From Penicillium oxalicum (Eukaryota > Ascomycota > Eurotiomycetes > Eurotiales > Aspergillaceae), in assembly GCF_001723175.1 (NCBI RefSeq), contig NC_064650.1, positions 5,394,001 to 5,458,000 of the forward strand: a stretch of 64,000 nt of DNA, written 5' to 3'. A program made the position numbers and the translations under genes. The notes beneath the pieces were generated by a model. The model saw only the letters and a list, made by a program, of their open reading frames with translations. It made no database searches and was not told where the DNA came from. Shown here one piece after another: positions 21,515 to 32,901 of this stretch. Positions within the stretch are counted from its first letter, which is position 1; every line of letters begins with the position of its first letter.

Positions 21515-24122
21515 TTGTACATGTCAGTCCAGTAGTCTACCATGAATTCCACAGAACTACGGTACAAAGTAGGACTCAGTACTCTGGGCTACAATATCAG
21601 TACTCGACATACTCGCCGTCCAAGTATAGGTTCATCCATCTCACCCAGCCGGGAAATGAATGCATTTGGGTGCATGTGGGAATGATTCTCTGGATGTCTT
21701 TTTTGGATTTTTCTTTTTTTTTTTGGTCAACACAATAGACATTGATACAATTGCAGTTGGAGAGTGCATGCACAGTACTTTCGAATCTGGTAGTGTTCAC
21801 ACCAAAGCCCCGCCGTGCCATGGGGAACTCCAGCCCGAACCAGGATATAGCTGATCTTTGGGATGGCGGCGATTCCGATCAGTCACCACGGACCGAAGAG
21901 GCCCATGTGGAGCAGACAACTGGGAGGGGAGCATGTGGGCAGGTGTCTTAGTTGTCTTTGGCTGATCTCCGAGACCATTAGCTCGCTGGCCATGGTCCAG
22001 CGCTGCGAGCTGGCCTTTCGCTCGGAGCCAACCGAATCAACGATGATCTATCGGATCGATTCACAACACCAAACTGTACACGGTCCTGGTCATAGGACAT
22101 CGCTCTTGAGATGTTCTACACAGCTGAAAGGGGCCATCCTGAACCTTACGCCTTCGAGACTCGAACACCAAGATGTTTAACTTCATTATAGTATCAGAAT
22201 GATGCAGGGGGGCCAAGAAAAAAGAACTCAAGGCTAGGACATAAAAGTACATCACCCCCGAGCAACTTGGAATTATTCATGCATTCACGCCTTTCTGCAC
22301 TGTCTCCCCCGATGGAGGTCCGAGAGTAGTGTCTCGAACTCCCTGGGCTTGCCGATTCGGGAACATCTCCCGGCTCAATCGAACTAGCCCTGCACCGACT
22401 GCTTTGCCATGTGCAGTCTAGCTTGATACTCCGCTTTATCTGGAGCAGACGGTCGCGCTCAGGAACCCAGATTACATCCCTGCATCATGCACTGCATGGT
22501 ACTGTAATATCCAGGGCGGGGAGAGGCTAATATATGTATAGGACTTGGATAGTGTTGATCGTCTCATTTGCAATATCTGGCTCTTACGGACAATCTTTCA
22601 ACCCTATAGCTTATTCCTGGTCTAGGTAAAGACCCCGTCAAGCTTATGGACTCATCGGGTGATCTGTAGCCAGGCCGCCCTGGACTGCATCGTCCGTCAG
22701 GGTCGGGGTCCGTTCTGCTCGAGAGTCCCAGGCTGAGCCCGAAGCGGAGCACTGCGCTCTATAGTCTCGGTTTTGATTCTTTTCCTTTTCTTTCCTTTTT
22801 TTTTCATGGATTGTCAATCAAATGAATGCCTGGCTATCCCTGAACTCGGGTCCGATTCTGGTAGAAAGCTCGGTGATGATGGATCTGTTACGTACTCCGT
22901 TCTTCCACAGATTACTTAGTCCCATTGATCATGTTTGGAATATTGAGGGATAGGTCGCGTAAAAAGGGCACTATTGAATAGTCATTCGATTTCCATTGCG
23001 TCGTCATGAATTTATCCGTTTGGGCGTGAGTTGGTGTTTCCTTTTTGACGCGTGTCCAGCGATGCCTGGAAGAGGTAGGTGACCACGACAGAGACTCCTA
23101 CGCAAAGTGCCGGCCGACCAGCATGGGTGCTAAACAATAGAGTGTCACGGAAACTACGAAAGTCCGAGTCCATGGGTTTGGCTGTCTGCAACGGAAATTG
23201 ACTTTTTCACGTGTGGAGTCGAGCTTTGCCACCATCCTTCGTCGACGAAGAACTCTGCGGTCTGGTGCCTTGGAAGGTGGACTCACCAGGTACCCGTCAC
23301 GGCAAGGTTACCTATGGGAACATGATTCCACCATCCGCTCAAAGCTCAATGATCGCTCGGGTCCTCCACCTGTCGTGCGGGCTTGACCAGCTTGTGTGTA
23401 AAATGATGGAACGGCATAATCGTTTAACGGTCATTCTCTGCACTGTGCGTGCTGCGCTGTCGGTTCAATCGACCGTCATCTGTCCAGAGGAGTGCATCCT
23501 TGCTGGCCACTTAGTCGGGCATTCTGTCCAAGAGTACTGATGACTGCATCTGCTTTGCTTTTTTTTTCCTTTCCAATTTTGGGCCCTCGACGCGCTAATC
23601 GATTCTCGAAACTTACAGCGTCCAGACCTGGCCTCATGCCGGAGAATCTAACTGTGAATGGCTACTGCAAACTATGCACTAGTGCAGTCCCTCATGCAGT
23701 AGTGCAGACTTTGCACGAGGGCACACTAGCCTGGTCGAGGAATGCATGGCTGCATGCATCTCCTTCCCAGATGCAAAATGAGCGGGCCTATCATCGTCGC
23801 TGATGCGGCATACCCTCATCTTCGACGAAGCCACTCGAATCGCCTAACGACCTTCCAGAAACTAGGGGTCAGAGGGCCCGACCACTCTCCCATCGGATGG
23901 TCCCTGACATCTCTCGACCAGTCACCACCAAAGGCGAGGGTGCTCCTGAACTCTATTCCACATCGGACAGGTAGGGCACTATAGAACGAGTACGATGTCT
24001 CTGAACTCTGTGTTGTCTGGGACGCAAGAGTACGTAATTACGCACGACGCAGTGCGTGGTGCGCAGTGTTCACAAGCTGGCACCGTGGCCTAGTGAGGAC
24101 CAATCTCCCCCTTTCTCATACT

Positions 24123-24150
24123 AGTGTATACCAAGTGTATACCAAGTGTA
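24123..24150. repeat. 11-bp tandem repeat, about 2.5 copies
   Basis: The unit agtgtatacca is present twice, followed by a partial third copy (agtgta). Each unit contains the palindromic core GTATAC. It is a probable minisatellite. Confidence 0.8.
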
Positions 24151-26148
24151 AGTTACATACGCCACCTGCCAAAGTGCGCCATCATTGGCGGAGAAACGGG
24201 GCGGCATTGATCGAAATCGAGGGGAAAGCGAGAAGCTTGGATCACGGGTAAAGTTACCCGCCACTGGTATTCATCGTGATGGGGTGGATTCGCGGGTAAG
24301 CCATCGGGAATGTGGACAAGGGGATCCTCTTGACACAAGACTCTTTCGTTGCCTTGGCCATGCGACCAGATGTCCTCGACATTGCGAACCAATCATTGAT
24401 GATGCACTGATCGACGGGGCAAAGTTTGGTTTCTGGTCGCAATTTTCAGTCTTTGCCGACCGTGCCAAGAATGGGGATGAGATAAGCTAACGAGAGTGGC
24501 TCCGCGGCTATTAAACGAAACGAGCGCACACTCCATGTCGGGCCAGTGATCAAATGTCTCATCGGGAACAAGAAACGTTGTAGCCAATGGTGCCCTCGTC
24601 ATGCTCAGCACCGGCGGAATCCCGGTTGCGGATTGCCATATTGGGAAATGATTCGCATGGATCCGCTTGCGAGCCAGCGGTTGCCAATTCCAGGGTGGAT
24701 ATCATGTTCCCATGCCCATACTACTGTACTCCATAATACATACCAGTAAATGTATGAAATTGATGGAGGTAGGTACCTTCATCTGCTTGACTGGAGAGAA
24801 CCAAAAATTTAGAACATCGCAACAACGCAACGTTGGCCCAGTTCTTCTGGTCCGAACCCACGAATGAAGCGGAACCAACGGTGAACAGACCCAGATGCAA
24901 CTTCTCGGATGGCAGGTGCCAGACTGTCCACTGCCCGCCTGGACATTGACCAGATGGGGAAGATCCACTGGACTAGGTTTGACTGCCATTACACAGAGGA
25001 AATCGGCCCATTCGCATTTATTATTATATTTTAGAGTTTCACCATACAGCCTCGCTAAACCCACTCGAGACAACAAGAACGCCTCCTTCGGGTTGCTCAT
25101 CTCTACGAGAAGATACTAGGACTTTTAGTGCCATTGTTCCACGTTGCAGATATACAATGGAATACGATTCAATTCCATAAATACGGAGGCGACGATTCGA
25201 GAGGCGAAAGGGGGGAGGGGACAGCAGAGAAATGAATTCATACATCCATAGCAAATGAGGTCACCAATAGCTACCAGCCACTCATGGCCCGGACCATGGA
25301 TCGATTTACGGTGAGAAATCCGTTGCTCCGGGTCCTGTTGCATTTCCGATATGTGTGCATCGCAACCCACCAGCCGGGCTATCCGTTCATAACGATCAGG
25401 CCAAATTATCCAGCCTGGTGTCTATCACAGCAGCCCCCCCAGAATGACCCAATTACGCAGAAGACATTATTGGCCACGCAGGACCTGAAATTCAGGACAC
25501 CATCTTTGTCGTTTCTCCTGCGTGACAGGATAGATGGGAAAAGAATGGGGGGAGTGCAGGGGCGAACAGAAGAGAAAAAAAGGTTCCGACCAGAGGAAAC
25601 CTTATGGCGGAACCACAAGTCGGAGAAACGCACGCCCATGGGACAAGAGGCTTACATAGCAATTCCTCTTTTTTCTTTTCTTTTTTTTTTCGCCTGATCC
25701 CAAGCTCCAAGTCCAACCTGGTCAGCTGTAGCCAGCCAGCTAGTTAGTCACGGAACTATAGACGGTGGAAAGTCTCAATTCTGTCAACTGTGCGAGTCCA
25801 ATAAAAAGCATAATCCAATATTGACTCCATCGCCTCCAAAGACTTCGCCGGTCTTTGCCCAGAGTTGCTTCGCTGACCCTATTTCGCGAGTCAGCGCGTT
25901 GTTCTTCAGTCGTGCCAAGTCCGCCTGCCCATTTCCTCTTTATCAAGTCCACGATCTGCCCTTTTTTTTCGCTGGACCGCCCGCGACGAGACAAGATATT
26001 CCGTAAAAAAGGGCCATGGTGCAGGTCTAGGAGTCGAGGGGAGGATTTTGTCTAGTGTTGTGTCCTTTGATGTTTTTTTGATTTCTATTTTTACCCCATC
26101 TGGTCCTTTCTCGTTCTCTCGTCTCCACCACAATCCTGCACGGTCACT

Positions 26149-27519
26149 ATGCAGAACGGCAAAGGGGAGTCTCTGGAGAAAGGCATCTGGGCGGCGGTGG
26201 TCATTTCGGCGGTGATCGTCGTCTTGAGGATCTTTGCAAAGGTCAAGATCAAGCGATTCGCCGCCGATGATATCTTGATGATCTTTGCGCAGGTATGTTG
26301 ATCCTTGGTGGGATGCATATCTCGTCTTCACGAGTGGAAAGAGAGAATTGGCAATGAAATGAAAAAGCATTCATACTAATCAACCTCGCAGATTCTCATC
26401 ATCATCTCCACGGCATTTCTGAGTCTCTCCGTCAGACACGGATTCGGTATCAACCTCACGCATTTGACCGACGCGGATCGAGAAGCGGTGCTGAAATATA
26501 TTGCGATTCAAATCCCCCTCGTGACCATCAGTACCACCACGGCCCGAACAGCCTTCATCATCTACCTTCTCGCAGTCCTTGGCACAAACAAGGGCTATCG
26601 CGTTGTACTTTGGGTCCTTTGCGTGATTCAGGCGGCGGGTAACATTGTCTCGGCCGTCTTGCCATTGAGTATCTGCAAAGATGCCAGGGCGTTGTGGAGT
26701 TTGGAGGCGGCCATGCACACAACGTGTGGTGACGTAGAGGCGGTCATCAAATTTGCCTACTATTCCAACAGTGAGTTCTCTATACCTCCCCTGTACCTCC
26801 CTCTGAAATATTCGGACATGCGCACCTTCTGGGGTGTGTAAGGATTTACCGAGACTGACACTCGACAATCCTGCAGCATTCAACTCAGCCACGGATTTCT
26901 TCCTGGCCGTCTTCCCGGCCGTGGTATTCTGGAACCTGAACCTCAAGATGCGCATTAAGATCGGTCTGATCTTCTTGCTGAGCATCGGTTTTGTGTACGT
27001 TTGCTCCCTCGCGACCCCGGCCTCAGCGGGCCGGATTGACTGCCGTGCAGGGCTAATGATAATCATAGTGCGATGATTGCTTCCATTATCAAGACCACGA
27101 AACTAGACACCCTGCCGAGTGTCACCCAAATTGGCGTCGACGGGGCCACCGAATTGATCCGCTGGGGCTACGTCGAGAACAGTATCATTATCATCACTTC
27201 ATCCATTCCTTGCATCCGTCCCTTGATAATCTCCTCTGTGCGCAAATTCTCCAGCGTCACACGATCCTACGAACTCAGCGGTCCCTTCAGCGGCCACCGC
27301 ACGGGACAGAACGACACTCACCATTCCAAGATGGCTCGACGATTCACCAAATCCCACAATTTAGACAACAACAACAGCGTCGAGCGTATCTTGAACCCCT
27401 CTCACACCCACACCAGTACCACCGTTGGTGGCCGATCAGAATCTCCTGATGGATACCCCGGTATCACCAAACAAGTCGAGATCACAGTGATCTCGGACGA
27501 GCATCAAGGTCGAGGTTAA
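26149..27519 (+). CDS. Fungal rhodopsin-domain integral membrane protein
   Basis: This is a seven-helix membrane protein of the large fungal 'rhodopsin domain' group (satratoxin-cluster SC4-like, PTH11-related), of unknown ligand. The exons 26149..26292, 26392..26770, 26877..26994 and 27069..27519 join in phase to 363 residues. Hydrophobic helices are visible at about 13-30, 46-66, 90-112, 120-140, 175-195, 202-222 and 245-265. Family hallmarks are the RIFAKVKIKRFAADDILM loop after helix 1, a Cys in DARALW-adjacent loop C (CKDARALW) and another in TTCGDVEAV, and DFFLAVFPAVVFWNLNLKMR. The C-terminal tail (about 270-363) is polar, Ser/His-rich and probably cytosolic. Relatives occur both alone and in metabolite clusters; no cluster enzyme apart from the oxidase 6 kb away is present. 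Confidence 0.88.
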
Positions 27520-30263
27520 CCTAATTCCGGGCTGGATATTTTCCATCACACGCCTTCCACTCATTTTATTTCATTTCTCTTTTCCTTCTTGCCGTTTTCC
27601 TTTGTGGACTCTCTTTTGCTTTTCTCTTTCTCAATTCCCCTATATTATTATCTCTTTGCTATTTCTTTTTTTTTTTTATCTCCATTAAGTATACGCGGTC
27701 ATGATTGCATACATGGTACATACAGGACGGGTTTAGGTCGGAGGGAATTGATGGATTTACTGAATGTTACACAATCAGAATAATGTCACCTTTTGACTTG
27801 ATATTAGTACTTGCCAAATATCCTTAGTCTTGCTTGTACTGCATCATGCTCATATGTTTGATGGTCCCACCAATCATCAGGCAGTGTCCCCCATCCAAAC
27901 TTCTCTGCTCTTGATCTGTTGTACCGTGTCCTGATATGATTCTTTACTCCAAATTTGCAGAACGCATTACCAATGTATGTAGGTAGTCTTTCACAGTCTC
28001 GACATATGGACCGGATCGGAGCAGGTACCACGGGGTATTACTCGACGAGTTACTGTACATACCCAGGCACTACAATCCAATCGTCAAGCTAAACAGATCA
28101 TCCATCTCTATATTCTAGCCGACTTAGCACTTCACCCACATCCCGAAGCCACAATCTCCACTCCATCACACTTGGACCGAAGATCCGGAGACTTGCCGAG
28201 AATTTTACAGCTGTGCAGTTATACATATGCACACTCCTAGACCAAAACCAGAAACCAAAAAATACCCCGAGCATAAAGATCTACAAAGACACAGGGCCCG
28301 AGCAGATAATAAAAAGGCCGCGACCAGCCCAAATCAAAGACTTTTTTTTTCAAAACCAAAACCGAAAAGGAGATGGTGTGCCGGTGTGCTGGTAACGAGC
28401 TGCGCTGCCGATACCTCGGGACCTAAATTAATTGGTGGGTAAGAGGAGGGATCTAAGGGCTGATCTGCATGCAGTGCCGACGAGATCGGCATAGACTAAG
28501 GGTTCAGGGATATCTGAAAAGGTAGTCAGGGCGGAGTTCAAAAAATTTTTTCATCAATTTTTATCTATAGGGATCGAATGGATGCGCTGGGCTGAGGAGA
28601 GATGGTGAATTTCAATTTTTTTTTATTGTTGATAGTTATGTACGAGGATGGATATGGAGGATTGGTCTTGAGATTTGCCAAGCTTTCATTACAGTGTCTC
28701 TGTCATCATATCCTTGAGCTTAGATAAGAACAAAAGATATATAAATACATCAATTGAAGATGAGAGATTCTATTTAGCAGTATCCGTATTAATCCCGAAC
28801 CCCCGGACCTAAGCAATACGACCCCCTACAAAACATCAGATCAAGAAGTGGACACTTTACCAACTCTTTTAGAGAACTTAACTTCAGGTCTGTAGGAGAA
28901 TCCTTGGGTCTGCAGCTCTGTATGAATTGAATAGCTCTATAAATTTTTTAAATGGCTAGTAATTATTCTGTTTTACCTGCAAAGCCTAAGGCTGTCTTGA
29001 AACCTTCTGGCCGCATATCGCCAAATGCCGTCACACTTGATGGTGCAGATTATGTAGCATATGATAATCCTCCCGTGATCCATTGGTTATATCAATTCTA
29101 CACATCAAAGTCTGCTCTGAAGAGATCGAAAAGTGAGATTGCCTACTTGCATCCCTTTTAAACTGCTCATTATTGTCGATGCTTGATTCCTGTGTCTCAC
29201 TCAAAATACATGAAAGAAAGACTGAACTTCATGCTGGAGACACTGAACGCACTTCATCACGTGCCACGCACAGTGATGCTTGATGGTCAAGTCACACTTT
29301 GACATCGATCAATTGGCTCACTCGCAGTCATCAATTCTTTCGACCCCGATCTTATGTTTTGGCCATCCTGAATCAATGCTATATGACAGGGATTGAGGGA
29401 TGCAGGATAGTGGTTTTGGTTCCCTATACATTTCCAACCCCATACAAAGCCCAGTTCCATAGGTGCTCCCGGATGGAGAAGTGTCAATATAGAGAATCAA
29501 GTTGCAATGATTGCGATAAGTTTTTTAAAATGATAACTCAGATTTATATTTCTACTTTTTCAGGTTTATTATGGTTATTGAGAGCCTTTTAGACATGTTT
29601 TTTCCAGCAAGGAACAGACTGGTCCATCTAGTAGCAAAATCCTGTCTCTTAGCTATGATTATTCTCTTATTTATGCCTGATATTTTCAATTCACCTTGAT
29701 GAGAGATTCTACATAAAAGACAAAAGCGGCCGGGCTCACTTCCAAGACTAAGTCGAGGCCTTCTCAACGACTGTTACATGCCCTCTCGTCTGTGTCAAAA
29801 AGAAGATCAAAGGCGGGCAAATCCACACTGGAAGACCACGCGAGTCCAGATAGCTCATCACGGGCAAATCGGCAATTTCCACAGACTCACATTCATGAGA
29901 TCTCCCATCCTCATCAACCTCCATCTACCAAGGACAGTATCTGTTTCCATCCCTGTCTCTGAAACCTTCCTCTTCAAGGCATCTGGTAGCGTCTGAAAGC
30001 TCGACTTCACACTAACTTCCGCTTCGATCTTCATCTACTGAGCACAAAAATCACCTCACATGTTTGTGCCGCTATCGTCCCTTCTTGCGGTCATTAAGTC
30101 TACGCAAACATTGAAGCTAAGCTCTGAGATCTTGTTTAGGATTCTCTCACCTTCCCCATTCACATCACCACGAACGAACGCGTCTGGCCTTCTTTCACAG
30201 AACAAGTTACCATCAACAAACCTCATCTCAAACCTTACTTCCTCAAGACCTCAGACCCACGAT
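27520..30263. other. 2.7-kb AT-rich gene-poor interval
   Basis: The DNA is visibly richer in A/T than its surroundings, with T or A runs at 27664-27680, 28341-28351 and 28616-28624. Apart from one 69-codon frame (28952-29161), nothing protein-like was found. No repeat ends or transposase motifs were seen. Lower GC may reflect old mutational decay. Confidence 0.45.
28952..29161 (+). CDS. Short open frame of 69 codons, unrecognised
   Basis: It starts at a true ATG and reads MASNYSVLPAKPKAVL through LDGADYVAYDNPPVIHWLYQ to a TAA. The composition is more protein-like than neighbouring frames, but no domain or intron partner could be identified. It may be an exon of a decayed gene or chance. Confidence 0.2.
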   Translation: MASNYSVLPAKPKAVLKPSGRISPNAVTLDGADYVAYDNPPVIHWLYQFYTSKSALKRSKSEIAYLHPF

Positions 30264-30695
30264 ATGGCAAGACGAAAGCTTCGCCTGCAGGAAAATAAAC
30301 CCTGTGAGCGGCAAACCAGCTCAGCGGGTGAGCCAGTCACTCCACTTGGCAGTGAACTGAGCTTTCTATTTCTTGCCAAGAAAGGTCACCACTGGTTAGT
30401 TTGGATGGAACTCAGCCTTGAGGTTACCTGAAACAATAAATGCTCATTTGTCTTTCTTTCATCAAGTCCCGCCAAGCACTGTGGTGTGCACCCACCAAGC
30501 GTCCGGTGCCTGAAGAAGGGGCACGTGGTCAAATGCGAGGAGCATGGACTCTTTCATAGCTCCCGCACCGAATGCATCAAGTGCAAAGAAGCTGCCAAGT
30601 CAAAGGCACAGGCAGAGAAGGAGCGGGAAACTGTTCCACCAAGAGCACCACACCGAGACCAGCCACAGGCCAACGCTCGGGCAGCACGATGTTGA
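30264..30695 (+). CDS. Small Cys/His-rich hypothetical protein
   Basis: I do not recognise a family. Two exons, 30264..30394 and 30467..30695, give 119 residues. The intron has a gttagt donor and atcaag acceptor, and its phase-2 junction creates a Cys (HHC-PAKHC). The spliced product carries a compact ladder of Cys and His: HHCPAKHCGVHPP, then C at 64, GH, C, H, H, and finally a CIKC pair, ending in a Lys/Glu-rich helix-like tail (KEAAKSKAQAEKERE). Such spacing suggests zinc binding. The N-terminus is basic (MARRKLRLQ) with no signal peptide or membrane helix. It sits alone in an AT-rich stretch 750 bp before mitochondrial uS17. Unspliced, each half is a short open frame with little meaning. 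Confidence 0.5.
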
Positions 30696-31444
30696 ACCGA
30701 ACTGGTCGGTGTGAAAGCCCACTGGAGGCGTCTGGGCTTGAAGACGTCCTTGTTATGAAGTGATCAAAGGTTCGATCCTAACTTCATTCCTTATGATGAA
30801 ATTTGAATGACACAAGAGGCTAAGACTAACTATCATATAGAGCTGTTGTGTAAAGCTTCCGTCATTTTTAAGCAGCATTCGCCAAAATGTTAATTGAGAA
30901 ATTTCAATATATTATTCCCCAGCCAGTAGGACCTTATTCTTTCAAATAAGTTTGAACAAGTCTCTCCAATTTGAACAAGATGAGCACGAAGAAACCCGAA
31001 GTGAAGATGTCATGCCGTTCATGAGCTGTGAATGATGCAGAATGTGAGGAGGAATCTCAGGAATTGAGAAGCTAAATGCTTCAAGAGTAACAAATCTCCT
31101 AGTAAGTCTTTCCTTGTTCTTTTCAATATCTTGATCTCTTGCATGTGGCTGATAGACTTTTTATCGTCATTGTAGTCGCTATACTTCATCGCGTCGTCCA
31201 ACTTATCTCAACTGCGGGTCCCTGCAATAGTGCTCGTGAATCAAACACTGCAAACTCCCTCCGAGAAATTCTCAAGGAAACTCCGCAGCCGCGACTCCGC
31301 GGCCATCACATTTCGGGGGTTGAATAGATCAACTCATTGAACTCTGCGTCAGGGACCCAGAATTATACTCATGTGCCCACGAGTATAAGGCTCTACACTT
31401 TCACTACGACCTCAGCCTGCCATAGACCCTTGTCAACCCCCACA
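30696..31444. other. Spacer and promoter of mitochondrial uS17
   Basis: This is 749 bp, AT-rich to about 31150 and then of normal composition. A B-box-like ggttcgatcc at 30769-30778 has no matching A-box or tRNA fold. The rest is presumed promoter. Confidence 0.45.
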
Positions 31445-32206
31445 ATGGCGACGAGCCACCTTGTTCGGGCCATGAGGCCGATGCACTCCATTGCAACGCC
31501 CCGGAGCCTGGCACGCTCCAGCGTCATTTTTTCAACTCTTCCTCTGCGACAAAGTGTTCGCTACAACTCCTATACACCTACTGAAGCTACACAAGAACCT
31601 GTGACCGCGTCCCCAACCTCTTCTGCCCCTTCGACATCGACATCACCGCTCCACCCAACAGACCTCAAGCCGCCTACTCTGCTTCGCGACTATGCCTCCA
31701 AAACCAAGAGTGGCACTGTTGTCTCTGTCGGTCGCATGGATCGCACTGTGACGGTGGTCTATCGCTCCAGCGAGTGGGACAAGCATGTTCGGAAATACTA
31801 CCGCAAGGATGTCAAGATTCTCGTTGCCGATCCCCAAAACTCCCTCCGCAAGGGCGACGTGATTGAGTTTTCTTCCGGTGCACCCAAGAGCCGCCGTGTG
31901 CATCATGTGGTGGAGCGGATTATCACACCTTTTGCCGTGCCAATTGAGGATCGACCGGCTGTTATGACCAGAGAAGAGCGGGAGCAGGAGCGTGAGAAGC
32001 GCTGGGCTGCCAAGTACGTTCGCCGCGAGTCGAGGCGGTTGGGAGAGGATATCAACTTGGAGGCTGTTGCTCTGGAACAAGGATGTGTGCAGGAGGGGGA
32101 ATCGCTGTCGACCGCCGAGTTGATTCATCGTATCTTCCAGGGTGAGGAGCGCGTCGGCAAGGTGAAGAAGCTGGTGCAACAGCGACTCGATGAGGTGCGA
32201 GCTTGA
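31445..32206 (+). CDS. MRPS17: Mitochondrial small-subunit ribosomal protein uS17m
   Basis: This is a structural protein of the mitochondrial 37S ribosomal subunit that binds 12S/15S-type rRNA. It is an intronless frame of 253 residues from ATG 31445; the open frame extends 36 codons further upstream, but the chosen ATG begins a typical Arg/Ser-rich import sequence (MATSHLVRAMRPMHSIA). The S17 core (about 80-155) shows SGTVVSVGRMDRTVTV, HVRKYYRKD, and the RKGDVIEFSS turn, the usual OB-fold pattern. The C-terminal extension (about 175-253) is charged and alpha-helical, as in other filamentous fungi and longer than bacterial S17. It is convergent with nudF. Confidence 0.9.
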   Translation: MATSHLVRAMRPMHSIATPRSLARSSVIFSTLPLRQSVRYNSYTPTEATQEPVTASPTSSAPSTSTSPLHPTDLKPPTLLRDYASKTKSGTVVSVGRMDRTVTVVYRSSEWDKHVRKYYRKDVKILVADPQNSLRKGDVIEFSSGAPKSRRVHHVVERIITPFAVPIEDRPAVMTREEREQEREKRWAAKYVRRESRRLGEDINLEAVALEQGCVQEGESLSTAELIHRIFQGEERVGKVKKLVQQRLDEVRA

Positions 32207-32901
32207 AAGGGCTTCGGAGTGTGGGCTCTCTGCTTCTTTTGGTGGGTTTTTGCGTTGAAGCCTCGCAGTTTCTCCGCTGCATTTTCTTTTCGATATGACC
32301 TCGATTTTGGGCGAGGAATGCATACTGGACTATTTGTACTATATCTCTTTTGACAGCACTACCATGTTTTGTTCCTTCGCAGGAAAGCTGTGCTCCATGT
32401 CCATTGTTGTCCGGTATAGGCTCGTGGTAATAGACGACTTCCCTGAAAGGTTTGGAAAAAGATGTGAATATCATAAAGCGGTATTAGACTGTGTGGATGA
32501 AGTATGTACGAGGCAGGGACTTCGTTCCCATGAGAGGCAGAAGTGACCTGCATCCAAGACCAAGCCAAACTGATCCCCCTTTTACCCTGCCGGCTACTTT
32601 TCATAGGCCCCCCTCATTACTGACCTGCGTCCCATGTTCAACGAGGATTGCAAACGGATAAAAGAAAGCCACTGGTATCACGGAAGAGAAATGAACTCCT
32701 TTACCCCAAAATGACAAACAGGCGATCCTTCTAAATCCCCAAAACCTGCGTGAAGCCTCTGAAGGCGCAACCCCTCAGGGGCCGGGGTACTTCAAAGACG
32801 GAGATGTTGTACGACGAAAGCCTTCCTCCCGCTCCCCTTGCTGGATCGGATGTCGTCAAGAGCCTGCTTTGAGCGCCAATCCTGATAGCCTTGCAGGGCG
32901 G
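32207..32901. other. Convergent 3' flanks of uS17m and nudF
   Basis: This is 695 bp between facing stops. No protein-like frame or structured element was seen. It likely represents two 3' UTRs. Confidence 0.5.

Larger units (their letters stand above)
20295..26148. other. 5.9-kb gene-poor interval
   Basis: This lies between two divergent genes. I read all short frames and found no domain, no consistent exon chain and no tRNA. It contains a tandem 12-bp duplication of tacgagtagtgg (21491-21514), two and a half 11-bp units of agtgtatacca (24123-24150), and T/pyrimidine tracts at 21709-21724, 22778-22803 and 25669-25692. The last few hundred bases are presumably the promoter of the rhodopsin-type gene. 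No terminal repeats or transposase fragments were recognised. Confidence 0.5.

Noticed and set aside
22157..22172. Minus-strand tRNA-like gtgttcgagtctcg
   Set aside because: No matching A-box upstream on that strand and no acceptor stem.
25284..25697. 137-codon + strand frame in the gene-poor gap
   Set aside because: The composition is that of random translation (Arg/Pro-rich, ending in a poly-Phe tract from a T run); no splice partner.
30769..30778. tRNA B-box-like ggttcgatcc
   Set aside because: No A-box at the right distance and no cloverleaf or acceptor stem could be drawn.
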